DNA of 64,000 bases from Streptomyces spiralis (GTDB lineage: Bacteria; Actinomycetota; Actinomycetes; Streptomycetales; Streptomycetaceae): the NCBI RefSeq assembly GCF_014654675.1, contig NZ_BNBC01000020.1, positions 1 to 64,000 on the forward strand, read 5' to 3'. A model generated the notes under the pieces. That model was not told the DNA's origin. It saw only the letters and a program-made list of their open reading frames with translations, and ran no database searches. The translations under genes were made by a program, and so were the position numbers. Below are positions 40,391 to 51,081 of the stretch, piece by piece; positions within the stretch are counted from its first letter, which is position 1, and every line of letters starts with the position of its first letter.

Positions 40391-40604
40391 TTGTTCTGTT
40401 TTCCGTCTTCGCTTTCGGCCCTTCCGGCCCGCTCGCGGCGACAGGAAGAACATTACATGACTGCCGCCGTCATGTGAAATCCATTCCCCGCACCCCTTGT
40501 GACCTGCGGAAACGCGATTCGGGGCGAGAGTGGAGAGGACGCCGGGACGGTGGGCATTGATCCATACGGTCCGGTCCTGACGACCCGAACGACTCCGTAC
40601 GACG

Positions 40605-40631
40605 AAGCCCCGGTCCAGTGGACCGGGGCTT
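40605..40631 (-). terminator. Hairpin downstream of tRNA-Ser(GCU)
   Basis: AAGCCCCGGTCC and GGACCGGGGCTT with a three-base loop: 12 perfect pairs, 13 bases past the tRNA 3' end. Confidence 0.85.
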
Positions 40632-40644
40632 CGGTGATCTTGCG

Positions 40645-40735
40645 CGGAGGCGGAGGGATTTGAACCCTCGATGGGCTTTAAGGCCCAAACCGCATTAGCA
40701 GTGCGGCGCCATAGACCGGACTAGGCGACGCCTCC
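40645..40735 (-). tRNA. tRNA-Ser(GCU)
   Basis: 91-base class II tRNA. Acceptor GGAGGCG/CGCCTCC, anticodon stem-loop CCGCA-CTGCTAA-TGCGG with anticodon GCT, a long variable arm, and T arm GAGGGTTCAAATCCCTC. Confidence 0.95.
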
Positions 40736-40918
40736 AGCACAACCGCTCACGCGAGCGCGCGAGTGGTGCGTGCAGATGATGACACACACGAGCGGGGTGT
40801 CACCAATCGCCCCCCACGGTACTAGGCAGGCGGGGCTCAGGGCAAAGTCCTTGCCGTGGCGTCGCCGGGTCCGCGTCGTGGGGCGCAACGTCACGGGGTC
40901 CGGCGCGTTAGTCCGGGC

Positions 40919-41398
40919 ATGGTGCAGTTCAGCTCACGCTCCCCGCGCCGCCCGTTGCGGCGGCTCCTGCTCGGGGCCTCTGCCTCCGTCGTCGCGTTCA
41001 CCGCGCTGTCCGCCCTGCCCGCCGCCGCCTCGGCCGGCGCGCCGCCGCCCGTCCGGGACGAGGACCGGGCCGGCGATCACCTCACCGTCACCGTGCGGCA
41101 CGCCGGTGGCGGGAGGGACGGGACGTTCGAGCTGTACTGCCATCCCGGCGGTGGGAGCCATCCGGACGTGCGGGGCGCGTGCGGGGTGCTCGACCGGGGC
41201 ACGCGGTGGGGCCGTGACACCTTCGCCCCCGTGCCGCGGGACAGCGTCTGCACCATGCAGTACGGCGGGCCGGCCACCGCCCGCATCACCGGGACCTGGG
41301 CCGGACGGCCCGTCGACGCGACGTACGACCGCGGCGACGGCTGCGAGATCGGCCGCTGGGACCGGCTCGTGCCGCTCCTGCCCGACCTCGGTTCCTGA
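40919..41398 (+). CDS. Secreted subtilisin inhibitor (SSI family)
   Basis: 159 residues with a Sec/Tat-like signal (RRPLRRLLLGASASVVAFTALSALPAAASAGA). The mature part has four Cys residues forming the two SSI disulfides (ELYCHPGGG...GACGVLD and SVCTMQYGG...DGCEIGRWD) and the conserved YGGPATARITGTWAGRPVDATYDRGDGCEIGRW. The reactive bond would be Met-Gln in CTMQY, so P1 is Met, as in classical SSI. It inhibits extracellular serine proteases during morphological differentiation. A good ribosome site is not obvious before the ATG. Confidence 0.93.
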   Translation: MVQFSSRSPRRPLRRLLLGASASVVAFTALSALPAAASAGAPPPVRDEDRAGDHLTVTVRHAGGGRDGTFELYCHPGGGSHPDVRGACGVLDRGTRWGRDTFAPVPRDSVCTMQYGGPATARITGTWAGRPVDATYDRGDGCEIGRWDRLVPLLPDLGS

Positions 41399-41646
41399 GG
41401 CCCGCGGTCCGGATCCCGGAGTCGATGAGCGTCGTGATTCAGGAGTCGGTGAAGGTCGTGCGGAGGTCGTGCGAAGCGGAATCGTACGGTCACGGGTTCG
41501 ACGTCACTTCCTCGTGCGACCTCCCTCTCATCCGGCGTCGCGGGCGCAACCTCAGCGCATAGACTCGCTCGCGTGACACGCTGCGGGCCGGTTGGCAAGA
41601 TGACCCCCGCGGTCGGCAAGGTGCGGTAACAGGGAGGAAGCGTCTC

Positions 41647-44600
41647 GTGAGCAGCAGGCCATCCCGAGGCGCTGCTCGCCTCGCTGCCATACTCGACGCC
41701 CTGCCCGACGCCTTGGTGCTGGTCAACGCCAACGGCACCGTCGTCAACGCCAACACCATCGCCCTGGAGGCCTTCGAGACGCCGGGCACGGCTCTGGTGG
41801 GGCGCGGGCTGCTCGATCTGCTGCCGCAGTTCGACTCCAAGCTGATCCCCGGCTCCATGCGCCGCCCCGACCACATCGACCCGCGCGGGCGGACCAAGCC
41901 GACCCGGATGACGGCGCGGCGCACCGACGGCACCGAGTTCCCGGTCGAGGTCACGAGCGCGAATCTGGAGAACGGCCAGCAGGCCTACGACGGCTCCGGC
42001 TACACCGGCGACGAGCTGCTGATGCTGGTCGTGCGCGACCTGTCCGGCACCGTCGACACCGAGGCGGAGCTGGCCCGTTCGCAGCGGCAGACCGAGATGA
42101 TCCTGCGGGCCGCCGCCGAGGGCGTCGTGGGTACCGACACCGACGGGCGGATCGTGCTCGTCAACCCCGCCGCCGCCCAGATCCTCGGCTATCGGGCCGG
42201 TGAGCTCGGCGGCCGCGAGCTGCACACCCTCGTGCTGCACTCGCGCACCGACGGCTCCCCCTTCCCGTACGAGGAGTCGCCGCTCTCCGACACCCTGCGC
42301 TCCGGCCGCAAGCACCGGGTGCGCGGACAGGTGCTGTGGTCCAAGGCCGGGGACAAGGTCCCCGTCGACCTGACCACCGCACCCGTGCGCGACGGCGACC
42401 AGCTCGTCGGCGCCGTGATGACCTTCACCGACCGGCGCCCCTACGACGCCCTCGCCGAGGAGAAGGCCACCGCCGAGCAGCAGCACGCCGAGGAGCTCGA
42501 ACAGCTCGCCGAGGAGCACGCCTCCGAGCTCACCGCCCTGCGCCAGCAGCACGTCACCGAGATCGAGGAGCTCACCGAGCGGCACGCGGAGGAACTCGCC
42601 GCGAACGAGGAGCGGTACGCCGCGCTCGGGGAGCGGGAGAAGGACCGCTACGAGGCACTGGCCGCCCGCCACGAGCAGTTGCTGACGCTGCTGGGCGGCT
42701 CCCTGCGCGGCCCCCTCGACGAACTGCGCCGCGAGCTGTCCGCCCTCGCCGCCGACGACGCCGGCCAGCTGTGGCCCGAGGCCAACCAGGTGCTGCACCA
42801 CCTGTCGGCCGGCTACTCGCGCATCACCACCCTCATCGACAACGTCCTCTCCTACCAGCGCCTCGATGTCGGCAGCGAGCAGATCACCCGGACCAAGGCC
42901 ATGCTCGACGCCGTGGTGGCCGCCGGCGTCGACGGGGCCGTGGAACTCGTCGGGCCCGGACGGGTGCAGTTCGCCGTGCACGCGCCGCCCATCGAGGCCG
43001 AGGTCGACTCGCGCCGGCTCGCCACCGCGCTCGCGCATCTCGTCGCGGACGTCGCCGGCGTCGACGCGACCGGCAACGCGCCCGTGTCGGCGGGCGGTTA
43101 CATGGACAACACCGTGGTGGTGGCGGCGGCGCAGCGCGGCAACGTCGTACGGATCGAGGTGCGCGGGCCGTACGCCGGGGGAGACCCGGTGCACCAGCCG
43201 ATCGTGCGCGGGATCGTCCGGGCGCACGGCGGTGTGCTGCAGACCCATGAAGTGCCCGGCATGAGCGGCAGCGCCTACGTCCTCGAGGTGCCCATCGGGG
43301 GCGGCGCCGGGGCCGTGGCCCACGACCACCACGGCCGGGCGGGGGTTGTGGCCGTCGCGGACGCGGGGTCCGGGGCAGAGCTGGAGCCGGCGGCGAACTC
43401 GGGTCCGGAGACGGGGTCGGCGTTCGGTGCAGGGGGCGTATCGGCGGAGATCGCCGTGCCCGCGCAGGCCTCCGGTGGCGGACGGCGTCGGGCCCGCCGG
43501 TCTTCCACGGACGCGTTCCTGGAGGGCGACGGCGAGGGCGACGCCTCCACTTCCGATTCCGATGGCCGGACCACTCCGACCGGGCGGCGCAGGAGGCGTC
43601 CGGCCGAGGAGCCCGCGCCGGTTCCTGCCCAGGCCCAGGCTCAGGGCTCGGCCCAGGGAGCCGAGGTGTCCAGCGGTACGGGTCGGCGGCGCGGACGGCC
43701 CGCCGAGGACCCGGCCGTGGCCGAGGGCGCCGTGGTCACGGCGGCCGAGCACGCGGCGGGAGCGGCGGCCTCCGGTTCCGGCCTGGGCGGCACGGTGCCG
43801 CCGCAGGGCATGCCCGCGCCCAGCGGACGGCGTGCCCGGCGCGAGTCCGGTGAACCCCATGCTCTTCCGCCCGCGCTGCCCGTGGCGCCGGATGCCGCGG
43901 CCGGCCCCGTTGCTTCCGCCGGTTCCGTCGACGGTTCCGCCTCCGCGCCTGCCCAGCAGCCGACCGGGCGGCGTCGGCGTGCCCTCGCGGCGGCGACCGA
44001 GCGTGCCGCCGCCCAGGAGGCGGCTCCTCGTACGGTCTTCGCCCTGCCGCCCGCCGACGCGGACCGGCCTGCGTCCGAGTCCGCGCCCGTGCCCACACCG
44101 ATGCCCGTGCCCGCGGCGCAGGGGCCGGGAGTACCGCAGCAGGTTCAGATTCCGGAGCAGGCCGCCGGTCCCGGATCGGGTGCCGGATCCGGTGCCGACG
44201 CGGGGCAGCACGACGCCGTGTCCGCCGGGCAGGCCGACGACCACACGCCCCCGCAGCCGCATCCCACGAACGCGCCGACCGGGCGACGCCGACGGGCGGT
44301 GGCCCAGTCGCCGGAGCCCGCGGCAGCGGCCGCCGCGACACCGGCGCAGGGCGTGCCCGCGCAAGGAACGCAGGGAACGCCCGGGCACGGCGTGCCCGCT
44401 CAGGGTGGTCCGGTGGTGCAGGGTCTTCCGGGGCAGCCGGTCGCAGCGCAGCAGCCTCCGGTGCAGGCGTCTGTCCAGGGCCCGCCGGCCCAGGAACAGG
44501 CCGCCACCGGCTCGCCGCTCCCGGCCGAGGCCGCTCCCGTGCACGGCACCCCGACAGCGGGCACGCCGGCACACGCCACCTCGGCCCAGGGCCTCCCCGC

Positions 44601-46233
44601 CCCGGCCGCCCCCGTCGCACAGCAGACTCCCGCCGCGGGTACACCGGCCCCGCAGCCGTGGCCCGGCACAGGTGACGCTTCCAGTACGAGCGTCCCCGTA
44701 CCGCCGAACGGCGCCGCCGCGCCCGTACCGCCGCAGGGTGTGCCGGCTGCTCCGGCCGGCCCGACCGGGGCGGGCGCCCCCCTGCCCCCGAACGCCTCCG
44801 GTACGCCGCCCCACGGCACCCCGGCCCACGGCACGGTCCCCGGCACCCCGCTGCCGCCCGAGCAGACCGCTGCACAGCCGGCCGGCCAGCCCGTCGCCCA
44901 GGCCCCTCAGGCCCCGCAAGCCGCACAGCCCTCCGGGCGGCCGGTCGTTTCGCCCGTCCCCGGTGGCGGTGTTCCGCGGGTGGCCCAGCCGCTGCCCGCC
45001 GAGGCCGCCGTGGCGGGCGACCCGAACTCCACCCAGGGCCGGGCGATCAGCGTGCGGACGCTCGGACAGGGCGTGCCCTTCAGCCGTCAGGCCGCCCAGG
45101 TGCAGCAGCCGTCGGCCACGCCGCCCCCGCACACGCCGGGCGGTTCAGGCCGCCGCCGCAAGCTGGGCACGCCCCCGGACCCGGCCGCCGCACGCCCCGA
45201 ACAGCGGCCCGAGCAGAACGCGCGCCCGCACCCGTCGGCCGAACAGGCCCCCGCGCAACCGTCCCTGGGCGGTTCCCCGATGGGCCCGGCCCCCGCGGCC
45301 TCTGCCGCACCGGCGGTCCCCGGGGCCCCGGCGCAGCCGTCGCCGCCCCCCGGGCAGCCCCGGCTCGCGCAGACCACCGAGGGCGCCGGACGGTCGTACG
45401 CCATAGGAGCCCCGGACGAGAACGCCGCCGAGGGACCCGAACCGCTGGACGGCCCCGGCGGTGCCGTCGAGGTCGCGGACATGCCGCGCCCGCAGCCGAT
45501 GGACGACGAACTGCCGCCGGAGCCGCTCGACAACCCGCGTCGGCTGCTGGTCTGGCCGGCCCCCGACGCCACCACGCAGCAGGCGCTGAGCGACCGCGGC
45601 TACCGGCCGGTGATCGTGCACTCGCGCGAGGAGGTCGACGCGCAGATCGCGGCCTTCCCCGCCGCACTCTTCGTGGACCCGCTGACCGGGCCGATCACAC
45701 GCACCGCGCTGCAGTCGCTGCGGCAGGCGGCGGTCGCCGCGGAAGTGCCCGTGCTGGTCACGGCCGGGCTCGGGCAGGCGACCCGCGAGGCCGCCTACGG
45801 CGCCGACCCCGCCGTACTGCTGAAGGCGCTCGCGCCGCGCGACAGCGAGCAGCACCCGCCGCGCGTGCTGCTCGTCGAGGAGCACGCGGAGATCGCGCTC
45901 GCGCTGACCGCGACGCTGGAACGGCGTGGCATGCAGGTGGCGCGAGCCGCGAGCGACGGCGACGCGGTGACGCTGGCGGGGCAGTTCCGGCCCAACCTGG
46001 TGGTGATGGACCTGATGCAGGTACACCGCGGCCGGGCCGGGATCCTGGACTGGCTGCGGGCGAACGGGCAGCTCAGCCGCACCCCGCTCGTCGTCTACAC
46101 GGCCGCCGTCGACCAGGCGGACCTGCCGCGGCTGGCCTCCGGCGAGACGGTGCTGTTCCTGGCCGAGCGGTCGACGAGCGGCGAGGTCCAGACGCGGATC
46201 GTCGATCTGCTGGCCCGCATCGGCACCAACTAG
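41647..46233 (+). CDS. Very large hybrid sensor protein: two PAS, coiled coil, degenerate kinase core, long basic/Pro-rich linker, two receiver domains
   Basis: 1528 residues with GTG after GGAGGAAG. Two PAS domains (about 10-130 and 145-265) lead into a coiled coil (268-340). The DHp-like region reads LGGSLRGPLDELRREL where active kinases have SHELRTPL, so the phospho-acceptor His is missing; the ATPase-like part lacks the N-box Asn (LATALAHLVADVAG). A ~740-residue Pro/Ala/Gln linker contains at least six G-R-R-R type basic patches. The C-terminus has a degenerate receiver (about 1297-1400) and a better one with VEEH, MDLM (Asp ~1452) and VYTAA, but no standard Lys. It is probably a cytosolic scaffold or phosphate sink without kinase activity. 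Confidence 0.85.
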   Translation: MSSRPSRGAARLAAILDALPDALVLVNANGTVVNANTIALEAFETPGTALVGRGLLDLLPQFDSKLIPGSMRRPDHIDPRGRTKPTRMTARRTDGTEFPVEVTSANLENGQQAYDGSGYTGDELLMLVVRDLSGTVDTEAELARSQRQTEMILRAAAEGVVGTDTDGRIVLVNPAAAQILGYRAGELGGRELHTLVLHSRTDGSPFPYEESPLSDTLRSGRKHRVRGQVLWSKAGDKVPVDLTTAPVRDGDQLVGAVMTFTDRRPYDALAEEKATAEQQHAEELEQLAEEHASELTALRQQHVTEIEELTERHAEELAANEERYAALGEREKDRYEALAARHEQLLTLLGGSLRGPLDELRRELSALAADDAGQLWPEANQVLHHLSAGYSRITTLIDNVLSYQRLDVGSEQITRTKAMLDAVVAAGVDGAVELVGPGRVQFAVHAPPIEAEVDSRRLATALAHLVADVAGVDATGNAPVSAGGYMDNTVVVAAAQRGNVVRIEVRGPYAGGDPVHQPIVRGIVRAHGGVLQTHEVPGMSGSAYVLEVPIGGGAGAVAHDHHGRAGVVAVADAGSGAELEPAANSGPETGSAFGAGGVSAEIAVPAQASGGGRRRARRSSTDAFLEGDGEGDASTSDSDGRTTPTGRRRRRPAEEPAPVPAQAQAQGSAQGAEVSSGTGRRRGRPAEDPAVAEGAVVTAAEHAAGAAASGSGLGGTVPPQGMPAPSGRRARRESGEPHALPPALPVAPDAAAGPVASAGSVDGSASAPAQQPTGRRRRALAAATERAAAQEAAPRTVFALPPADADRPASESAPVPTPMPVPAAQGPGVPQQVQIPEQAAGPGSGAGSGADAGQHDAVSAGQADDHTPPQPHPTNAPTGRRRRAVAQSPEPAAAAAATPAQGVPAQGTQGTPGHGVPAQGGPVVQGLPGQPVAAQQPPVQASVQGPPAQEQAATGSPLPAEAAPVHGTPTAGTPAHATSAQGLPAPAAPVAQQTPAAGTPAPQPWPGTGDASSTSVPVPPNGAAAPVPPQGVPAAPAGPTGAGAPLPPNASGTPPHGTPAHGTVPGTPLPPEQTAAQPAGQPVAQAPQAPQAAQPSGRPVVSPVPGGGVPRVAQPLPAEAAVAGDPNSTQGRAISVRTLGQGVPFSRQAAQVQQPSATPPPHTPGGSGRRRKLGTPPDPAAARPEQRPEQNARPHPSAEQAPAQPSLGGSPMGPAPAASAAPAVPGAPAQPSPPPGQPRLAQTTEGAGRSYAIGAPDENAAEGPEPLDGPGGAVEVADMPRPQPMDDELPPEPLDNPRRLLVWPAPDATTQQALSDRGYRPVIVHSREEVDAQIAAFPAALFVDPLTGPITRTALQSLRQAAVAAEVPVLVTAGLGQATREAAYGADPAVLLKALAPRDSEQHPPRVLLVEEHAEIALALTATLERRGMQVARAASDGDAVTLAGQFRPNLVVMDLMQVHRGRAGILDWLRANGQLSRTPLVVYTAAVDQADLPRLASGETVLFLAERSTSGEVQTRIVDLLARIGTN

Positions 46234-46285
46234 GAATCGGCGCCCACTGGGCGGCCCGCCTCCGCAGGCGCGCAGGCCGCACAGG

Positions 46286-46323
46286 AGGGCCCGCCCTCAC
46301 CGGTCTCCCGGAGGGCGGGCCCT
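46286..46323. terminator. Bidirectional terminator
   Basis: AGGGCCCGCCCTC and GAGGGCGGGCCCT with a 12-base loop: 13 perfect pairs between two convergent genes. Confidence 0.9.
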
Positions 46324-46366
46324 GCCTTGGCGGCTCGACTGTACGAGGGCTGCGGCCGTGTGACGT

Positions 46367-48022
<1,656 letters not shown>

Positions 48023-48045
48023 GGCGTCCTCCCGGAGCGGCATGG

Positions 48046-48084
48046 CCTACGCGGTGGTAGGGGCATTGCCTACGCGGTAGTAGG
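48046..48084. promoter_or_regulatory. Paired CCTAC-N6-GTAGG dyads upstream of the acyl-CoA ligase
   Basis: CCTAC-GCGGTG-GTAGG at 48046-48061 and CCTAC-GCGGTA-GTAGG at 48069-48084, with centres 23 bases apart. Two near-identical dyads on nearly the same DNA face in front of the ligase look like a tandem repressor site. No regulator gene is adjacent. Confidence 0.65.
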
Positions 48085-48103
48085 GTTCGCGCTGATTCTG
48101 CGC

Positions 48104-48121
48104 ACATACCACGTGGTATGT
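48104..48121. promoter_or_regulatory. Perfect 18-bp palindrome
   Basis: ACATACCACGTGGTATGT, a perfect dyad without spacer, 82 bases upstream of the ligase start. The ACCACGTGGT core looks like an operator for a TetR/GntR-type regulator of lipid metabolism; the protein is unknown. Confidence 0.7.
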
Positions 48122-48240
48122 CACTAGGGGCGGACGATCGATCAGGTGACCTTCTGGACGAACGCCTCCCGCCGGCGCCGGCCGGGGACCCGCCTCGGCG
48201 GGCTCGGGAGCCCGCATCGGCAGGCTCGCGTCGCCCCGCC

Positions 48241-48801
48241 TCAGCGGACCAGCCCGAGCTCCGGATCCTCGCGCAGCTTGCCGAGCGCCCGGGAGACCGC
48301 CGACTTCACCGTGCCCACGGAGACGCCGAGCACCTCGGCCGTCTGCACCTCGGAGAGGTCCTCGTAGTACCTGAGGACGACCATCGCCCGCTGCCGCGCG
48401 GGCAGCTTCATGATCGCCTGCCACATGGCGTCGCGCAGCGCCTGCTGTTCCGCGGGGTCGGCCGCGCCCGGCGCGGGCTCCGGCTCGGGCAGTTCGTCGC
48501 AGCTGAACTCGTCGACCTTGCGCTTGCGCCACTGCGACGTACGGGTGTTCAGCAGCGCACGGCGGACGTAGCCGTCGAGCGCCCGGTGGTCCTCGATCCG
48601 CTCCCACGCGACGTACGTCTTGGCGAGCGCGGTCTGCAGCAGGTCCTCCGCGTCGCTCGGGTTCGCGGTCAGCGACCGGGCGGTGCGCAGCAGCACCGAC
48701 TGGCGAGCCCGCACGTACGACGAGAACGACGGATACGCCAGGCTCTGCGTCGCCGCCGGTACGGCGGCGGTCGACGCGCTGGTGCAGACGGGTGTGGTCA
48801 T
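48241..48801 (-). CDS. SigE-family ECF RNA polymerase sigma factor
   Basis: 186 residues. Sigma region 2 (FSSYVRARQSVLLRTARSLTANPSDAEDLLQTALAKTYVAWERI) and region 4 (LPARQRAMVVLRYYEDLSEVQTAEVLGVSVGTVKSAVSRALGKLRE) are those of the actinobacterial SigE/SCO4005-like group. No anti-sigma gene is adjacent. The ATG follows GGAGGC. It is followed on the same strand by the acyl-CoA ligase 218 bases away, which has its own operator-rich promoter. Confidence 0.93.
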   Translation of the reverse strand: MTTPVCTSASTAAVPAATQSLAYPSFSSYVRARQSVLLRTARSLTANPSDAEDLLQTALAKTYVAWERIEDHRALDGYVRRALLNTRTSQWRKRKVDEFSCDELPEPEPAPGAADPAEQQALRDAMWQAIMKLPARQRAMVVLRYYEDLSEVQTAEVLGVSVGTVKSAVSRALGKLREDPELGLVR

Positions 48802-49110
48802 GCCTCCACGCTAGGAGCGCGGACCCCCGCGGCGTATCGCCCGCAGGTCCTGAAGCGGAGTCCCCCTCAGGTTGTAGGGGTGGGGTTGACCGCACCTCCT
48901 GAAGGTGGACGAGGGACCGGTCCGTACTGCGGGTTCACCCCTGGGTGACGCCCGGGTCACGCCGTCCGCCGGTTGCCGGAAGCGCGGAGCACCCCCGCGC
49001 GGCGCACGGAGAACTCCCGCGCCGAGCACGGAAAACGCCTGCGCGGCGGCACCGAAGCACCGCCGCACGGACGTGTGTTGCATCCCCACGAGCAGACCCA
49101 CATGAGTTCA
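48802..49110. other. Intergenic region between NepA-like gene and ECF gene
   Basis: About 310 bases with no convincing gene. It should contain the ECF gene promoter. No canonical GGAAC/GTT ECF promoter is evident to my reading. Confidence 0.5.
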
Positions 49111-49143
49111 GGGCCGGCGGATCCCCGGTGTGCGTGCCGGCCC
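49111..49143 (-). terminator. Terminator of the NepA-like gene
   Basis: GGGCCGGC and GCCGGCCC arms around a 17-base loop, eight bases beyond the stop. Confidence 0.65.
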
Positions 49144-49151
49144 GCCCCGGC

Positions 49152-49463
49152 TCACCACAGGGGGGAGAAGTCGATGGCGACGTTCCTGTTGCCCTGCTGG
49201 ATGGCGGTGAACGCGGAGCCGTTGACCTGGGCGGTGTTGCTCTGGTTCGAGGCGCCGTAGCCGACCGCCTGCTGCTGCGTGGTGGACGAGTTGCCGTTGT
49301 TGTTGTGGCCGACCCCGCTGCCGACGACGCCGGCGATGCCCGCGTTCGATCCGTTGTCCGCGAAGGCACCGTTGTCCGCGGCCGCGACGCCGGCGAAGAG
49401 GGCCGCCGCGAGGGGGATGGCGGTGACGGCGGCGAGAACGCGGGCGGTACGGATGCTTGCCAT
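49152..49463 (-). CDS. nepA: NepA-like small secreted protein
   Basis: 103 residues. A signal peptide (RTARVLAAVTAIPLAAALFAGVAAA) precedes a short mature chain rich in Gly, Asn, Ser and Gln: DNGAFADNGSNAGIAGVVGSGVGHNNNGNSSTTQQQAVGYG...NTAQVNGSAFTAIQQGN. Composition and size match NepA, the insoluble cell-wall protein of the subapical stem and spore wall in S. coelicolor, whose gene lies near the ECF gene found here. It depends on SigN there, and a SigN-like gene is present in this window. The start follows a GGAGGAG. I see no clear SigN-type promoter upstream. Confidence 0.75.
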   Translation of the reverse strand: MASIRTARVLAAVTAIPLAAALFAGVAAADNGAFADNGSNAGIAGVVGSGVGHNNNGNSSTTQQQAVGYGASNQSNTAQVNGSAFTAIQQGNRNVAIDFSPLW

Positions 49464-49911
49464 ATTGCTCCTCCAGTACGAGGTACGCACCGGCTGCCTG
49501 CCGGAGTACGTGACACTGCGTGAAGCTGCGTGAAGCTGCCTGAACTCTGAGAACTCTGAACTACGGCTGTCACCAGGGAAGTTGGCCGACCACCCCGGCG
49601 GTTTCTCACGACGTCGCAAGATCAGAGTTGCCCACGGACCTCCGGCGAACCACCCCGGAAGCCGTGATTCGCACGCAAGCGTGAGGACAAGTCGATAAAC
49701 CCCCTTCACCACCTTTCTTGCCCCACAGCCCCCACAGCGGACCGAACCGGTCCCCGACCACCCAAAGCCACCCCCAGCCGCCGCAAGGGCTGAAGCGTTC
49801 CGCCAAACCCCCACCACGAACCCCCTCGAAAATCGACAAATCCCCGCGCAGACCCCGGCGCGCCGCACCTTCCCCCTTCCCTTCTTCGAACACGCATACG
49901 AAACTGAAGTC
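49464..49911. other. Divergent promoter region with micro-repeats
   Basis: 448 bases between the NepA-like gene and the prim-pol gene. At 49509-49553 there are short direct repeats (GTGAAGCTGC twice, GAACTCTGA twice). The right part (49,700-49,850) is C-rich and pyrimidine-skewed. No gene was recognised. Confidence 0.5.
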
Positions 49912-50790
49912 ATGGCCACCATCGACCGGCAGGCCACGACGCTGGCCCTCGCACACGCACTGTCAGCCGCCGAACGCGGACTGGCCGTCATCCCCCTGTC
50001 CCGGACGAAACTCCCGGCCCTGCGCTCCCCGCACCGCGCCGACGCACCCGACCCGGCCCGGCCGCGCTGCCACGGCGAGTGCGGCCGCTTCGGCCACGGT
50101 GTGTACGACGCCTCCACCGACCCCGCCCGCATCCGCGAACTGTTCGCCGCCGCTCCCTGGGCCACCGGCTACGGCATCGCCTGCGGCCTGCCCCCGTACC
50201 ACCTGATCGGCGTCGACCTCGACACCAAGACGGGCACGGACGCCCCGGCGGCCCTGCGCGAGATCGCCCTGCGCCACCTGTTCACCATCCCGCCCACGGT
50301 CGTGGTCATGACCCCCAGCGGCGGCCGCCACCTGTGGCTGAGCGGACCGCCGGACGTCGTCGTCCCCAACTCGGCCGGCCGGCTGGCCCCCGGCATCGAC
50401 ATCCGCGGCGCCGGCGGCTACCTGGTCGGCCCCGGCTCCCGCACCGAACACGGCGTGTACGCCACCGCCCCCGGCACCGCCCACCTCGCACCCGCTCCCT
50501 GCCCACGGGCCCTGCTGAGGCTCCTTCTCCCGCCGCCCCGCACACCCCGCCATCCCGCACCCCCGTCGACGGGCGGGCACGGCCAGGGCCTGGTGCAGTT
50601 CGTCCTGGGCGCCCACGAGGGCCAACGCAACACCCGCCTGTTCTGGGCGGCCTGCCGCGCCTACGAGAACGGCATCGGCCCCGACCTCGCCGGCCCCCTG
50701 CTCGCCGCCGCCCTCCACGCCGGCCTCCCCGAACACGAGGCCCGGGCCACCCTCGCCTCAGCAGCCCGCCTGACAGGACACCGGCCGTGA
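49912..50790 (+). CDS. Bifunctional DNA primase/polymerase (prim-pol) domain protein
   Basis: 292 residues. The AEP/prim-pol pattern is seen as ALSAAERGLAVIPLSRTKLPA near the start, an inserted Cys/His patch (RCHGECGRFGHG), GYGIACGLPPYHLIGVDLDTK with the metal-binding DxD at about 100, TPSGGRHLWLSGP with the catalytic His, and GIDIRGAGGYLVGPGS. A C-terminal helical part follows (GQRNTRLFWAACRAYENG). No helicase is fused or adjacent, as is common for solitary chromosomal prim-pol proteins in Streptomyces. The role is unknown; a mobile-element origin is possible. Confidence 0.85.
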   Translation: MATIDRQATTLALAHALSAAERGLAVIPLSRTKLPALRSPHRADAPDPARPRCHGECGRFGHGVYDASTDPARIRELFAAAPWATGYGIACGLPPYHLIGVDLDTKTGTDAPAALREIALRHLFTIPPTVVVMTPSGGRHLWLSGPPDVVVPNSAGRLAPGIDIRGAGGYLVGPGSRTEHGVYATAPGTAHLAPAPCPRALLRLLLPPPRTPRHPAPPSTGGHGQGLVQFVLGAHEGQRNTRLFWAACRAYENGIGPDLAGPLLAAALHAGLPEHEARATLASAARLTGHRP

Positions 50791-51081
50791 GGGCCCTTCG
50801 GGAATCGGCAACACGACGAGTCGGAACTTCTTGAGTCGTGCCCGGTCCGACAACCGGCCGGCAGGAACCCACGCATCCACCGCTCCATCTTCCTAGCGGG
50901 TCGTCGACTTCCGTCGGCTGCCAAGGGCGACATGACCGGCCAAACCACCCATATCAGGCCAAAAATCAATATTTCATTGCCTCGCGCTGGCTACCGACGG
51001 GTAACCTCAGCGGGTCCCGACGCCGCACACGCAACACGGGCGGGCGGCCGGGAACCATTTCACAGGGGGAAGGACCCGACC

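Noticed and set aside
40259..40477. Small frame across tRNA-Arg reading GRIRTCNLLIRSQMLYPLSYE
   Set aside because: This peptide is the well-known false translation of a reverse-strand tRNA gene.
41077..45132. 1351-codon frame antisense to the hybrid sensor gene
   Set aside because: It is composed of Gly/Arg/His shadow sequence with no domain; the plus strand carries PAS and receiver domains.
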